A stretch of DNA of 64,000 bases, taken from positions 13,380,428 through 13,444,427 of the forward strand of contig JAOANR010000004.1 in assembly GCA_030278955.1 (NCBI GenBank), written 5' to 3'. The stretch is from Hygrophila difformis (lineage: Eukaryota > Streptophyta > Magnoliopsida > Lamiales > Acanthaceae). Under the pieces are notes generated by a model that saw nothing but the letters and a program-made list of their open reading frames with translations, was not told the origin of the DNA and did no database searches. Below, in pieces: positions 31,631-42,787 of the stretch; within the stretch, counting starts at the first letter, position 1, and each line of letters starts with the position of its first letter. Position numbers and translations under genes: made by a program.

Positions 31631-33363
31631 TGTAATACCCGAGAATTTTACAACATAAAATAAATAAATAATAAAGAGAACATAATAAATAAATAAAGAA
31701 TCATAAAAGATGAGAAATGGAATTTAAATTAAAAAGGAAACAAAATTCCGAGAACCCGGGAAGCCGAAGACAATTTAATCGAATAAATGGTTACACGGAA
31801 ACCCAACACCGATGGACTCAATAACCCGAGTCCAAATGTAAATTTAGATCTGAATAAAATTAGGATAGGAAATCGGAGCCCGAAGATACCCCGGAAGTCG
31901 GAATCTGGGAACATAGAGGATAGAAGTCCGAAAGAGAGGAGGAAAAGCACGACGGATCGCACGACCCGCCCGGACCGGAGTCCAGGCGTGAGTGGCGCGC
32001 TGGCCGCGCGGTTGTTGGCCTTAGACCGCGCCACGACCGCGCCACACTGGCAGCAACAAACCAAGCGAGATTTTCTCGCCCGAACGCGGATTTTTCGACT
32101 TTCGGTTGAACATCTTTCGACTCTAGACTCTTAGAGTCAGATCTTGGACGCCCTAGGTCTTAGTTATCTATAAATAAGACCTCCTAAAAGCTCCGAATAC
32201 GTTTGAAACCCTACGAAATCTTTATACACATCAAACCCTAATCCCGGAGTCGTCGGAGGCACGAAGGCATTCAAAGACTGAATCTTGGACGAATTTCGGA
32301 GACCCCGTCGCTGTGGTAAGCCTTAATCCATTCTTTACCATTTGTGATTCAAAAACGAATCCTAATTAAACCTCTTTTCTATTCTAAACCCCGATCCGGA
32401 CGCGTTGAGGAAAAACGAAGGATCTCGGAGGGAGAACGAAGAACGTGGAAGCCACGCCTCCGAATCATCGAGCCGAGACATCCATAGATCTGTAAGTTAA
32501 CGCTTACACGGTTTTGGGAGTAGTTAAAATATTTAAATCTAGAAACTTAATCAAATCTTTCGTAAATCTGTCCACATGTGACTTCTAACGGCGCAACAGT
32601 TTTGTCTAATTTTTCCGAACCTTAAAACGACCTCAAATGGAAAAACTTAAAACACGAAAAACATTCCTAAGGCTTAGATCTATCTACTGTAAAATTTTCA
32701 TAATTTTTCATCGTGTTTTGATATCCAAAAATGACCACGAACAGACCTGCCTGTGGTTTAGATCTTGAAACGATGATAGATTCTTTATTCGAACTTGTTG
32801 GTGATTTCTACCTTAGATCTAGACCGATCTAGGCTTGGCGTTGAACATAAGAGTTGTAGATCTATACGTTATGAATACCTCCATAAAAGTTCAGAATTTT
32901 TTGTGATGATTTGATGTATGAAATCTACCCCAAACCGAACTGGTTTACAATCGGATCTTGAAAACTGGACAGAACATAGGTATGATCTTGAGCACGTTTT
33001 TGACTATGGTTCTAGGCCGAATTAGATCTTTAGCCAAACATGAAAGTTGTAGATAATTGTCTTAGGAAGGTCCCTGTAAATTTTCATCAAATTTGGAGTT
33101 CATTTGCTATGGTGGATCTCGAAACTTTTAAACTGCTGTGTGAAAACGCGGACAGATTTTTGATCTGACGGAAATTGACGTTGTTGACCTGTTTCGGTAT
33201 CTCGGATCGAAAAAGTTAAAACACGAAAGTTGTTTATCTTGACGTTTCCGAGTCACTGGTCAATTTTCAGAAATTTTGGAATTAAAACTGATTTTTCACG
33301 AAATTTGGAGTAAACAGCATTTTATAAACTTATATTTGCGAAACTTGTGAAATTTACGAAACT
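31631..33363 (+). mobile_element. Solo Gypsy LTR, 5' portion
   Basis: Starts TGTAATACCCGAGAA. Around 31950-32000 it matches the reverse complement of the Gypsy LTRs at about 36715-36795 (GACGGATCGCACGACC and GTCCAGGCG), so it belongs to the same LTR family in the plus orientation, clearly diverged. The rest of this LTR continues beyond LINE B at 48483-49650. It contains no protein-coding sequence. Confidence 0.82.
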
Positions 33364-33653
33364 TTTTTTTTTTTTTTGGGGAAACAGATTGTATTTATTG
33401 ATAATACGAAACAGTATACATATTACAGATTCAATCAAACCTCAATCAGACACCCCCAAAAGCTAGTCAAAAGCCAACACAGACAAATTCATACCAACAC
33501 TGCCAGACTATGGAAGACACATTACTATAGACCAAAACTAGTCAAAAGCCAACACAGACAAATTCATACCAACACTGCCACCACCGAGTGTACTCTTCTC
33601 CCTAATGAAATCCATCGCGATCTGCAAAGGATGAACAACATGGATCTGCTATT

Positions 33654-33984
33654 TCATAGCCATGCTTCAAATCTTTCACCTTTAGTTGCTCCTTGTTTAG
33701 CCCAGAAGTCCGCCAAACAATTACGTTCCCTCAGAATGTGCTTGACTTTGGCTCCCGAATATTGCATCACTTCTAATATCTGGCCCATCAGGTAATGCAG
33801 CCTCCACGGGACACGCTGTGGTTCTTGAAGCCAACGAACAATATTGATTGAATCGCTCTCGAATATTAGTCGTTGAAGTGGGAAACCTTGGTCACGGGAT
33901 ATCGCCTCACATACACGATGTACTGCTATCAACTCAGCCTCCGTTGAGTCTTTATTTCCAATGAAATCCGACACAATATAAATC
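33654..33984 (-). pseudogene. LINE B ORF2, RNase H C-terminal part
   Basis: It carries the second half of RNase H, with DSTEAELIAVHRVCEAI (catalytic Glu), LIFESDSINIVRWL (Asp) and RERNCLADFWAKQG (final Asp), to a stop at 33654. It is the continuation of the frame that ends at the Gypsy border 46202. Confidence 0.88.
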
Positions 33985-34644
33985 TGTAACACCCCGGTTT
34001 TGGTAACCCAGGCCGGGATGTCACCGCCACACCTCCCTAGCAAGACACGGTTTCTCCGAGCTCACTAAAGAGATGCAAGGCTATGGTTTTTCAGAATTTA
34101 AAATATTCAAGTAGCCCATTCATAGATAATTTAAAAATACTACATCAGAGTTGCAGCGAGAATATATATAAAGTACGCAGCGGAAGTAAAGTGTATGCAG
34201 CGGAATTTGAAATATAGGGCCGACATGGCCAAACCACGGGTTAAACAGACCCGTTCATGCAAGTCACGTAAAATAAATAATTAAGTACCCAAAATGATCC
34301 CCCAATGAGTGATCATGCTCCGTACTCTGTAACAGAAAAAAAATGAACAACGGTTTTTATCAGTATTATAAAATACTGAGTAAGTTAATCCTTACATAGC
34401 AATAAAGGGGTTAGATTTTTAGTGATTAAGATAAAACTTTTTACCATGCATAAAAACATTTTATTTTTAAAAAAATGCGAATATAATTGCATACTTTAAA
34501 GACACATTTAATTTCATAATTTAAAACTTAAGCATGGGCAATTATTTAAGACATGATTTAAAAACATGAAAAATGCCGTAAGTAAGTAAATAAAAATTTG
34601 AGCCTTTTAAAAATTCTCCCCGATACGTCACCATCTCAACAATA

Positions 34645-34912
34645 TTTGATTTAGCCGGCAATCCGGCGGCCGCAGCCAATTTCATAAAATCTGAGCTTTT
34701 TAATATAGATTTCCCGTTACGCCATCATCTCAACAATATATCATTTAGCCGGTGATCCGGCGGCCGCAGCCAGTATCAATAGTATCAGTTAGCCGGTGAT
34801 CCGGCGGCCGCAGCCAATATCAATAGTAACAGTTAGCCGGTGATCCGGCGGCCTCAGCCAATCTCATAAGTATCATGTCAAGTTAGCCGGTGATCCGGCG
34901 GCCGCAGCCGAT
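34645..34912. repeat. Tandem array in the 3' LTR (AGCCGGTGATCCGGCGGCC units)
   Basis: Five units of about 42-95 bp share AGCCGGTGATCCGGCGGCCG followed by CAGCC and a variable AT-rich spacer. It is GC-rich against an AT-rich background. The same array recurs at 43448-43715. Confidence 0.9.
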
Positions 34913-35072
34913 ACGCCATACCCAGTACCACTCCGTCGAGCCTCGAGTAACCCATACGGATACACTCGAGAGGGTAGGCCGTTGGTCTCTTGTGACCAAA
35001 TACGCCATATCCAGTACCGCTCCGTCGAGCCTCGAGTAACCCATACGGATACACTCGAGAGGATAGGCCCAA
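34910..35072. repeat. Two-copy 80-bp tandem repeat in the 3' LTR
   Basis: Two copies of a segment starting ATACGCCAT and including CTCCGTCGAGCCTCGAGTAA and CATACGGATACACTCGAGAG, followed by GGTAGGCC or GATAGGCC. The same pair recurs at 43713-43875. Confidence 0.9.
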
Positions 35073-37398
35073 AATAATAAGATGCCGTTTTGGCGATTTT
35101 TCGCGCGTAATACTCATTGCCGTTTTGGCACAAAATGAACAATTAGGAGGGCACCCTGCAGAGCACTCACCCCCTGATTTTATGTAACCGATATTGTTTC
35201 AACTTTAGTGTAACGGGATTTTCAAAAATATAGCTTTATCGTATCACAAGATTTCGATCGTTGTTTAGAAAATTTCAAAATTTCACAAGTTAAAACCGAT
35301 CGATGTCACAGTTTACGCCTTTTCAGTTTAAAAATCCATTTCTTAGGCGATTGATCTGAAATTTTCACAGTAGCTCAAAAACATCCCAATGAACAACTTT
35401 CATGTTTTGAGTTTTTCGGAAAAATGATAGGAAGCATGTCAAAAGTCAAGTTTTCTACAGAAACAAAAAGCTGTCAGGATTCAGGTTTGACATCTGTCAA
35501 AGATTTGACTTTTTAACATATCAAATGAACTCCAAAAATTCTGAAAATTTACAGGCACTTAAAAGACACCAAAATAAACAAGTTTTATTAGAGGCAAATT
35601 ATGCAAATTCATCACGGATTAAGTCAGATTAATCTACTAAGTTCGGTCTTAAAATCTGTCTCAGTTTTCGAAAGGTTCATGCACCACAGAATATGTTCGA
35701 CGCGGTTTGGGATAGCAAATCTTAATGAAAGTGCATGAAATTTTACAGAGGTATTCAAGACTCATAGATCTACAACTTTTGTTTAGATCATGAAGATTGG
35801 TTCGGACTAGAAATGATAGAAATAAGCTCATCAAGTTCGGTTATGAAATCTGTCAACTTTTGAAAATTCTTAAAAACGCAGAATATGTCCGACTTGATTT
35901 GGGGTATCAAAACTTGATGAAAATTTCTGAAATGTTTACACAATATAGCTTAAGATCTTAGGATCAAAATCTTAGTTTTGAGTTTTCAGGTTTGAACGCT
36001 CGAAGTAAGAGTTTTGGTCGGATTTCAGAAAATACGTAGATTGGGGTTTTTAGGTTTGATTTCAACGTTTCGTTTAAGATCCAATGTTTCGGATGTCTTT
36101 AAACCACCCATATTGATATGTAAGTTATTAACTTACAGTGGGTGAGTTCTTGAACGTTCTAGAGTTGATCGATTTGTCCAAAATCGCCACGAACGGATCT
36201 ACGCAACACGTTCTTCTTCTCCTTTGGCTACGAACGTGTTTTGCAAGTAAAGATCCGTAAGTTAGAAGGTTGATTATGATCTTAAAGCAATAAGGAAACT
36301 TGATTTACACCTTACCAACAATCCAATGCCTGCAATCCTTGATCTACCACTACCTTGGTTGGATTTGATTGCCGGAAAGTTGCCGGAAGTTTGCCGGAAG
36401 GGTGTTTGGCTTAGGGAGAGTTTTGGGAGAGTTGGGAGAGTTTGTGGGATGAATAATTGGTGAGTATGGCTGACAATGGGGTGTTAGGGACCTCTAACAT
36501 CGTCCAAAAGATGCCTCCCCCGTGATCAAGCAAGATTCCCGCGTTGGGGTCAAGGAATATGGCAAGAAAGTCGCCAAAACGCGACAAGGGCTGCTGTCAG
36601 GACTCCCACGCGGGGTTGGCGCGGGAATCGGCCAAAAGTCGCGCCGGGTGCGCGCCACCCAAACGCGACAAACGCAGCTGCTGCAATGGCGCGGGGTTGG
36701 CGCGCTAAAGGGGAGATTCCCGCGCGGCCAGCGCGCCAAGTGCGCCTGGACTTCGGTCCGGGCGGGGTCGTGCGATCCGTCGGGCTTTTTCTCCTCTCTT
36801 TCGGACTTCTATCCTCCTACGTTTACGGGCTTGATTTTTCGGGTCATTCTCGGGTCATAAATTCTTATCTTAAGTTTATCTCGACTCAAATGAGTTTCAT
36901 GTTTGAGATTTTAAGTCCGTCGGTATCGGGTTCGTCGTCTTCCAATTTATCGTCTTTTGATTCCCGTGCAATAACTTGTATCATTGAATTTCTTCAGACT
37001 TCACGGGTTCTTGGAATTAAAATTCTTTTCCTTCATGAACTTAATTCCAAATTATTTTGACTTAATTCATGGAATGTCTTCGGGCTTCCTTTCCCTCTTT
37101 TATTCCATTTTGAATTTAAATCTATCGGCGTTTCATCTTCGAGCAATAATTTACTGTGATAAATTATTTTCTTCTTCTCGGGAATATTTCGGCATCTTCG
37201 TTAGGGTCCTTTTGTTCACTTTATTATTTTGCGATATTGTGCTATTGAATTATGGTACGATTGTTGATTGTTTGTTGTTTGGTTATTGTTTGACTGAACC
37301 CAGAATTGAAATTTCCAAGTTGCCTACGTACCCTGTGAAGGGATCAAGTCATTACGTAGTTCAAAACAATTTGAATTTGTTTTTCCTCGGGTGTTACA

Positions 37399-37411
37399 TC
37401 CTCCCCCCCTT
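37399..37411 (-). promoter_or_regulatory. Polypurine tract of the Gypsy element
   Basis: On the minus strand AAGGGGGGGAGGA lies directly before the 3' LTR. It is the expected primer site for plus-strand DNA synthesis. Confidence 0.9.
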
Positions 37412-37421
37412 AAGAATACAG

Positions 37422-40400
37422 TTATGTCCCCATAACTGTGGTCCGGTCGTCTTGGAAGAGGGTAGGGTAACGTTGCCGCATGCCGGCTTCCAATTCCCAG
37501 GTTGCCGTCTCCATTTCGTGGTTGGACCACAAGACCTTGACCATCCTTACAGTTTTATTCCTTGTCACCCTTTCCTTGTGGTCGAGTATTTTCACCGGGG
37601 TTTCTTCATAGGTCAAGTCATCATCCAGTTCGATTACGTCCGGTTGGAGTACATGCGATGCGTCGGGCACATACTTCTTTAGTTGGGAGACGTGAAACAC
37701 GTTGTGGACGCGTGCTAGTTGAGGCGGCAGTGCTAGCCGGTACGCTAGATTCCCCACTCTCTCGAGGATCTCATACGGCCCTATGTATCGTGGGCTCAGT
37801 TTCCCTCGCTTGCCAAAGCGCATTACGCCCTTCATCGGCGAGACCTTCAGCATGACCTTGTCACCGACTTGAAATTCCAAGTCCTGCCGTCTCACGTCCG
37901 CATAACTCTTTTGCCGGTCCTGAGCGGCTCTCATCTTCCCCTGGATAACCTTAACTTGCTGAGCCATGTCCTCCACCAGTTGTGGCCCTACTGTCATTAC
38001 TCGATCGTTCTCTTCCCAACTCAATGGGCTCCGGCATCTTCGTCCATATAGTGCCTCGAAGGGCGCCATGCCGATGCTCGCATGGTAACTGTTGTTATAG
38101 GAGAACTCGATCAATGGTAAATGGTGCTCCCAACTTCCCTTGAATTCCAACACACAAGCCCTCAACATGTCCTCCAGCGTCTGTATAGTTCGCTCCGTCT
38201 GTCCATCAGTCATAGGGTGGAACGCCGTACTCATCTTTATCTGTGTCCCCAGAGCTGCTTGCAGCTTGGTCCAAAACTGGGAGGCGAATCTGCTATCCCT
38301 ATCCGAGATGATGTCATGCGGCACCCCGTGCCGGCGCACCACATTGTCTACGTACGCTCTTGCTAGTTGGTCCATTGTCCAAGTGTCCTTCATCGGGATG
38401 AAGATGGCGGCCTTCGTTAACCTATCCACGATCACCCAGATCTTATTCATTCCTTTTGGCGAACGTGTTAACCCTGAAACGAAATCCATAGAGATACTAT
38501 CCCACTTCCAGCTTGGGATCTCCAATGGTTGCATTAATCCTAAGGGCTTTTGCCGTACTGCCTTGATCTTCTGGCAGGTAAAGCACCTTGCCACGAATTC
38601 GGCCACCTCTCTCTTCATGTTTGGCCACCAATAATTTTTCTTCAAGTCCTTGTATAGCTTATCCCCTCCGGGGTGGACCGAGTAGGGGGTGCTATGTTCT
38701 TCCTCCATCACCTTCTTCTTCAGATCTACGGATTCCCGCGGTATACACCATCTTCCCCTGAAGCGGATGCTCCCGTCCTCATGAATCTGGAAATCTACTG
38801 CTTTTCCTTCGGCAATGCTTCTCCTTATTTCCTTCATCTGTTCGTCACCCGACTGGGCGAGTCGTATCTCTTCGTATACGGTAGGGCTTACTACCATTGC
38901 GTTGACGACCTCGGTTACCGTACCTGGATGCACCAGTTCCAGGCTTAATTTCGCCAAATCTCTGTACAACTCGGCCGGTATCACCAGTGAGTTCGTGACG
39001 TGTTGCGCCTTCCGACTCAAGGCGTCGGCCACGACGTTGGCCTTGCCCTCGTGATACGCAACTTCTAGGTCGTAATCTTTGATCAGTTCCAACCATCTCC
39101 TCTGCCTCAAGTTCAGTTCTCTTTGCGTGAATATGTACTTGAGGCTCTTATGGTCGGTGAACATCCGACACTTCCGCCCATAGAGATAGTGTCTCCAGAT
39201 TTTCAGGGCAAACACTACCGCGGCCAGTTCCAGGTCGTGCGTCGGGTAGTTTTGCTCGTGCGGTTTCAGTTGTCGTGATGCGTACGCTATGACCTTTTGA
39301 TCCTGCATCAGTACGCATCCCAGTCCTTCTCTCGAGGCGTCGCTATACACCTCGAAGTCTCCATGCTCTGATGGTAGCGCCAACACCGGCGCCGTGGTAA
39401 GTCGTTTCTTCAGTTCCTGGAACGCGGCTTCGCACTCGCCCGTCCAGTCATACTTTACCCCCTTCTTCAGCAGTTGCGTCAATGGGCGGGCGATTTTGGA
39501 GAAGTCTGGGACAAATCGCCTGTAGTAGCCCGCCAGTCCGAGAAAACTTCTTATCTCCGTTGGGCTCTTCGGTGGTACCCACTCGGTTACAGCCGAGATC
39601 TTTGCCGGGTCCACCGCCACTCCGCTGGCGGATACGATATGCCCAAGGAATGTTACCTCCCTCAGCCAGAAGTCGCATTTGGACAACTTCCCATATAGCT
39701 GATTTTCTCGGAGGATCCTCAGCACTTTATGCAAGTGCTCGGAATGTTCCTCCTCGTCCCTTGAGTAGACCAAGATGTCGTCTATGAATACCACTACGCA
39801 TTTATCTAATAGTCCTCGGAACACGTTGTTCATGAGGTTCATGAACATCGCCGGGGCGTTCGTCAATCCGAATGACAGTACTGTGAATTCGTAGTGCCCA
39901 TAGCGAGTCCTGAACGCTGTCTTCGGGATGTCCTTCTCAGCAATTCGCATCTGATGATATCCCGAACGCAGGTCGATCTTGGAGAACACAGTAGCTCCCT
40001 TCAGCTGGTCAAATAGATCCTCGATTCTGGGCAACGGGTACTTGTTCTTGATAGTGACTTGATTAAGTCCTCTATAGTCGATACACAGTCTCAGACTCCC
40101 ATCCTTCTTTTTGACGAACAAGACCGGTGCTCCCCATGGAGACGTACTCGGTCGAATATATCCCTTTTCCAGCAATTCTTCGAGCTGTTCCTTTAGCTCC
40201 TTCATCTCCGGTGGTGCCATGCGGTAAGGAGCCTTTGATACTGGTTCCGTTCCCGGGATGAGATCTATGGTGAACTCGAGATCCCTCTCAGGGGGCATGC
40301 CAGGAACGTCATCTGGAAACACATCCGGGTACTCTCTCACCACCGGAATGTTGTCTATCTTTACTCCTTCAGCCTCGAGGTTGTGAACGTAGCATGCGTA

Positions 40401-42107
40401 TAGCGTGTGGCCCTTACGCATTAGGCTACCTAACTCTAGGACGTTGACTATCTTGTTAGATTTCTTAGGGGGTTGAGAGTAGAAGATGACTCTTTTTCCC
40501 CTACTTTTTGACAGCGTGATCTTTTGCTTTTGACACTCGATCACGGCCTTATACCGGGTTAGCCAATCCATTCCTAGTATGACGTCAAAGTCTCTGACGT
40601 TGAACTCTACCAAGTTTGCGAAAAACTCTACGTTCTTTATCACTATGGGTATTCCATTGTAGCGTTTAGAGCAGGTTATTACTTCTCCAGAGGGCAGTTG
40701 GATGCTTAAGCTAATCATCTCGCACTTAGGTAGATCTAGTTCAGTTACGACTCTCGAAGATAAAATCGAACAACTGGCTCCGGAATCAAATAAGACTCTA
40801 AGTGGAGTACTTAGGACATGGAAAGTACCTGTCATCACGTCACCATGCGCGGGTATGTCAGCCTGGTTGATCACGTTCAACCTCCCCATCGGCCTCCCTT
40901 GATTGGCTGGCTGGTTTTGATTTGGGTTTGCGTTTTGCTGCTGGTTCGGAGGGCGCTGGTTCGGATTTGGAGGAGGCCGATATCCTTGATTGTTGCCATT
41001 CCTACCCCCCTGGTTGAACGGCTTGTTAGGTCCAATGACCAAGTCTTCTCTTTTCGTGATGTTCTCGAGTCGGGTTCGACATTCCTCCCTCCGATGGCCA
41101 ATTCGGCCACACCGGAAGCACTCGCCCATCTGAGGACATTTCCTCACCAGGTGCGGCCTGCCACACCTTGGGCACGGCGGCACTCGTCCTCCTTGGTTGA
41201 CATTCCGACCATTGTGGTTTTGAGCATTCCCGTTCGGCCCTCGCCGAAAGTTGTTCCCGCCAGTAGTGTTGCTCGCCCGGTTATCCCTGTTCCTTTTGTC
41301 TGGGCCTTGCGCCCCTCGGCTAGATTCCCCAGCAGCCTTCCTCTTTAGCTGTTGCACTCGTGCTACTGCTACTGCCCGATCGTAGATAGATTGCAAGTCC
41401 TGGTAATTAACTCCAGTGATCACCTCTCGAATCGACAAGTTCAATCCCATTTCGAACTTTTGCGCCTTCTCCCCGTCAGTAGGTACCATCCTGGGCGCAA
41501 ATCTCACCAATTCCTTAAACCGTGCATAGTATTCTTGAACAGATTTCTCTCCCTGCTTCAGGGATGAGAACTCCTCGTACAGTGCTGCCTTAGTACTCAT
41601 CGGGTAGAAGCGCTCCCGGAGTAACTCCATGAACTCGTTCCACGAGTAAGGTTCGTCATCCTCTGCCAGCTTCCCTTGGGTAGCCTGCCACCAGTCGTCG
41701 GCCTCGCCACCCAGATAGTACGAGGCCACATGGACCTTCTCCCCCTCCGGGCATCTCACCGCCTTTAGCAATTTGTCGAAGGTTCTCAACCATTCTTCCA
41801 GCTTAGCGGGGTCTTCCTCCCCGACGTAATAAGAAGGTCGGTAGGGGTTCACCGCAGCTAAGTAGTTGATTCTCGCTTCCGGTGGTGGTGCCGCGGCAGC
41901 TCCACCCTGGTTAACGTAAGCATTACCCAGTGCGATTAGTAATTCCTCCATATTTTTCAGTCGCCCTTCCGTAGGGTTGGGCATTGGTCCTGCCGGGTTC
42001 GGCACCTCCGCGTTAGGTGCCTGCTCATTGGTTTGTCCCGGCGTGCCGTGGGTGTTGGGGGTGGCAGGGAAGGTCCTTGGTCGTCCTCGAGGCGCCATCT
42101 GTTGCAA
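37422..42107 (-). CDS. Gypsy gag-pol polyprotein, 1561 residues, uninterrupted
   Basis: One frame encodes all retrotransposon proteins. Gag: residues about 95-215, with [11 protein letters not shown] and [16 protein letters not shown] knuckle: [14 protein letters not shown] at 330-343, after a second Cys-rich motif at 312-324. Protease: FDSGASCS with Asp441. Reverse transcriptase: about 620-800, with CIDYRGLNQ and FIDDILVYS (Asp776-Asp777). RNase H: first Asp923, with [19 protein letters not shown]. Integrase: His1138, His1145, Cys1175, Cys1178, then Asp1208, Asp1269 and Glu1305 (D,D-35-E). Chromodomain-like end: about 1498-1555 ([15 protein letters not shown]). No stop or frameshift is present. 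The ATG at 42107 is the first in frame; another follows three codons later. Gag and pol in one frame implies protein processing rather than frameshifting. Confidence 0.96.
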   Translation of the reverse strand: MQQMAPRGRPRTFPATPNTHGTPGQTNEQAPNAEVPNPAGPMPNPTEGRLKNMEELLIALGNAYVNQGGAAAAPPPEARINYLAAVNPYRPSYYVGEEDPAKLEEWLRTFDKLLKAVRCPEGEKVHVASYYLGGEADDWWQATQGKLAEDDEPYSWNEFMELLRERFYPMSTKAALYEEFSSLKQGEKSVQEYYARFKELVRFAPRMVPTDGEKAQKFEMGLNLSIREVITGVNYQDLQSIYDRAVAVARVQQLKRKAAGESSRGAQGPDKRNRDNRASNTTGGNNFRRGPNGNAQNHNGRNVNQGGRVPPCPRCGRPHLVRKCPQMGECFRCGRIGHRREECRTRLENITKREDLVIGPNKPFNQGGRNGNNQGYRPPPNPNQRPPNQQQNANPNQNQPANQGRPMGRLNVINQADIPAHGDVMTGTFHVLSTPLRVLFDSGASCSILSSRVVTELDLPKCEMISLSIQLPSGEVITCSKRYNGIPIVIKNVEFFANLVEFNVRDFDVILGMDWLTRYKAVIECQKQKITLSKSRGKRVIFYSQPPKKSNKIVNVLELGSLMRKGHTLYACYVHNLEAEGVKIDNIPVVREYPDVFPDDVPGMPPERDLEFTIDLIPGTEPVSKAPYRMAPPEMKELKEQLEELLEKGYIRPSTSPWGAPVLFVKKKDGSLRLCIDYRGLNQVTIKNKYPLPRIEDLFDQLKGATVFSKIDLRSGYHQMRIAEKDIPKTAFRTRYGHYEFTVLSFGLTNAPAMFMNLMNNVFRGLLDKCVVVFIDDILVYSRDEEEHSEHLHKVLRILRENQLYGKLSKCDFWLREVTFLGHIVSASGVAVDPAKISAVTEWVPPKSPTEIRSFLGLAGYYRRFVPDFSKIARPLTQLLKKGVKYDWTGECEAAFQELKKRLTTAPVLALPSEHGDFEVYSDASREGLGCVLMQDQKVIAYASRQLKPHEQNYPTHDLELAAVVFALKIWRHYLYGRKCRMFTDHKSLKYIFTQRELNLRQRRWLELIKDYDLEVAYHEGKANVVADALSRKAQHVTNSLVIPAELYRDLAKLSLELVHPGTVTEVVNAMVVSPTVYEEIRLAQSGDEQMKEIRRSIAEGKAVDFQIHEDGSIRFRGRWCIPRESVDLKKKVMEEEHSTPYSVHPGGDKLYKDLKKNYWWPNMKREVAEFVARCFTCQKIKAVRQKPLGLMQPLEIPSWKWDSISMDFVSGLTRSPKGMNKIWVIVDRLTKAAIFIPMKDTWTMDQLARAYVDNVVRRHGVPHDIISDRDSRFASQFWTKLQAALGTQIKMSTAFHPMTDGQTERTIQTLEDMLRACVLEFKGSWEHHLPLIEFSYNNSYHASIGMAPFEALYGRRCRSPLSWEENDRVMTVGPQLVEDMAQQVKVIQGKMRAAQDRQKSYADVRRQDLEFQVGDKVMLKVSPMKGVMRFGKRGKLSPRYIGPYEILERVGNLAYRLALPPQLARVHNVFHVSQLKKYVPDASHVLQPDVIELDDDLTYEETPVKILDHKERVTRNKTVRMVKVLWSNHEMETATWELEAGMRQRYPTLFQDDRTTVMGT

Positions 42108-42712
42108 GAACAGGTGATTTAGATTTTAAGGAAAATATAATAAAGGGTTTATACAATGATTATCGAAACCCCAGGGTCTAGGGTTTCAGGGTCTTGGGTT
42201 TCAAGGTTTTAAATGAGTCGTGCGTTTGAGATGGATTTGTTGTTTGATTTGTTGGGAATCAAAGTGAGCGTTCATCATTTTGATCATTAAGTTCATCATG
42301 TCTTGGTTAGCCATCTAGCGCAAGAAAAAAAAAGATCTAGGTTACAGCATGATGCTTCTAGGTTCTCTAAGGTATAGAAATGCAATATGCACATGCAGTG
42401 ATGATCCCCCCGAAAAAAATTTTCTGCATACATTTATTTATCCATGGGTTTTTAAAAATAAATTTATTCCATGGATAGGTTAAAATAAGGATAAAAGGTT
42501 TGGGCCACTATATTGGGCCGAAAGAAATAAATTATTTGGGCTTTAAATAAAAACAAGGCTATTGGGCCAAAATAATTTCTTGGGCTTCAAAAAAAAATTT
42601 TTTTGGGCTAAAAATTTGGGCTTTAATTTCAAAATAATAATTGGGCTCTTTAAAATAGTAGTTTAAAAATATTCCGGGCTATGTAAAATAATAGCTTTAA
42701 AATATTCCGGGC

Positions 42713-42735
42713 TCTGATACCAAATTGGTATCAGA
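42713..42735. repeat. Palindrome duplicating the tRNA-Met primer-binding sequence
   Basis: TCTGATACCA-AAT-TGGTATCAGA forms a 10-bp perfect stem. Each arm equals the core of the real primer-binding site about 50 bp away. Confidence 0.85.
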
Positions 42736-42770
42736 TATTTTCTTTAAAATAAATAGCTTTAAAATAGTCT

Positions 42771-42784
42771 GGGCTCTGATACCA
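42771..42784 (-). promoter_or_regulatory. Primer-binding site (initiator tRNA-Met)
   Basis: On the minus strand TGGTATCAGAGCCC begins 3 nt inside the 5' LTR and is complementary to the 3' end of plant initiator tRNA-Met. Confidence 0.93.
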
Positions 42785-42787
42785 CAT

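Larger units (their letters stand above)
33985..37398 (-). repeat. 3' LTR of the complete Gypsy element
   Basis: On the minus strand it begins TGTAACACCCGAGG (37398) and ends CCGGGGTGTTACA (33985). It contains the tandem arrays at 34645-34912 and 34910-35072. Several plus-strand reading frames here are not genes. Confidence 0.95.
42108..42787 (-). other. Untranslated leader of the Gypsy element
   Basis: About 680 bp between 5' LTR and gag-pol. The part next to the LTR (42480-42780) is a degenerate series of TTGGGC/GGGCT motifs in AT-rich spacers. It also contains a palindromic copy of the primer-binding sequence at 42713-42735. Confidence 0.75.

Noticed and set aside
34873..35142. Minus-strand frames of 79-89 codons over the LTR tandem repeats
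   Set aside because: Composed of the two-copy repeat translated twice; no family match.
36494..37682. Plus-strand frames in the Gypsy LTRs (also at 45325-46329)
   Set aside because: The same frames occur in both LTR copies because the LTRs are identical. They encode no recognised domain and lie antisense to the element.
38121..41567. Several plus-strand frames of 60-176 codons
   Set aside because: Antisense shadows of the intact gag-pol frame.
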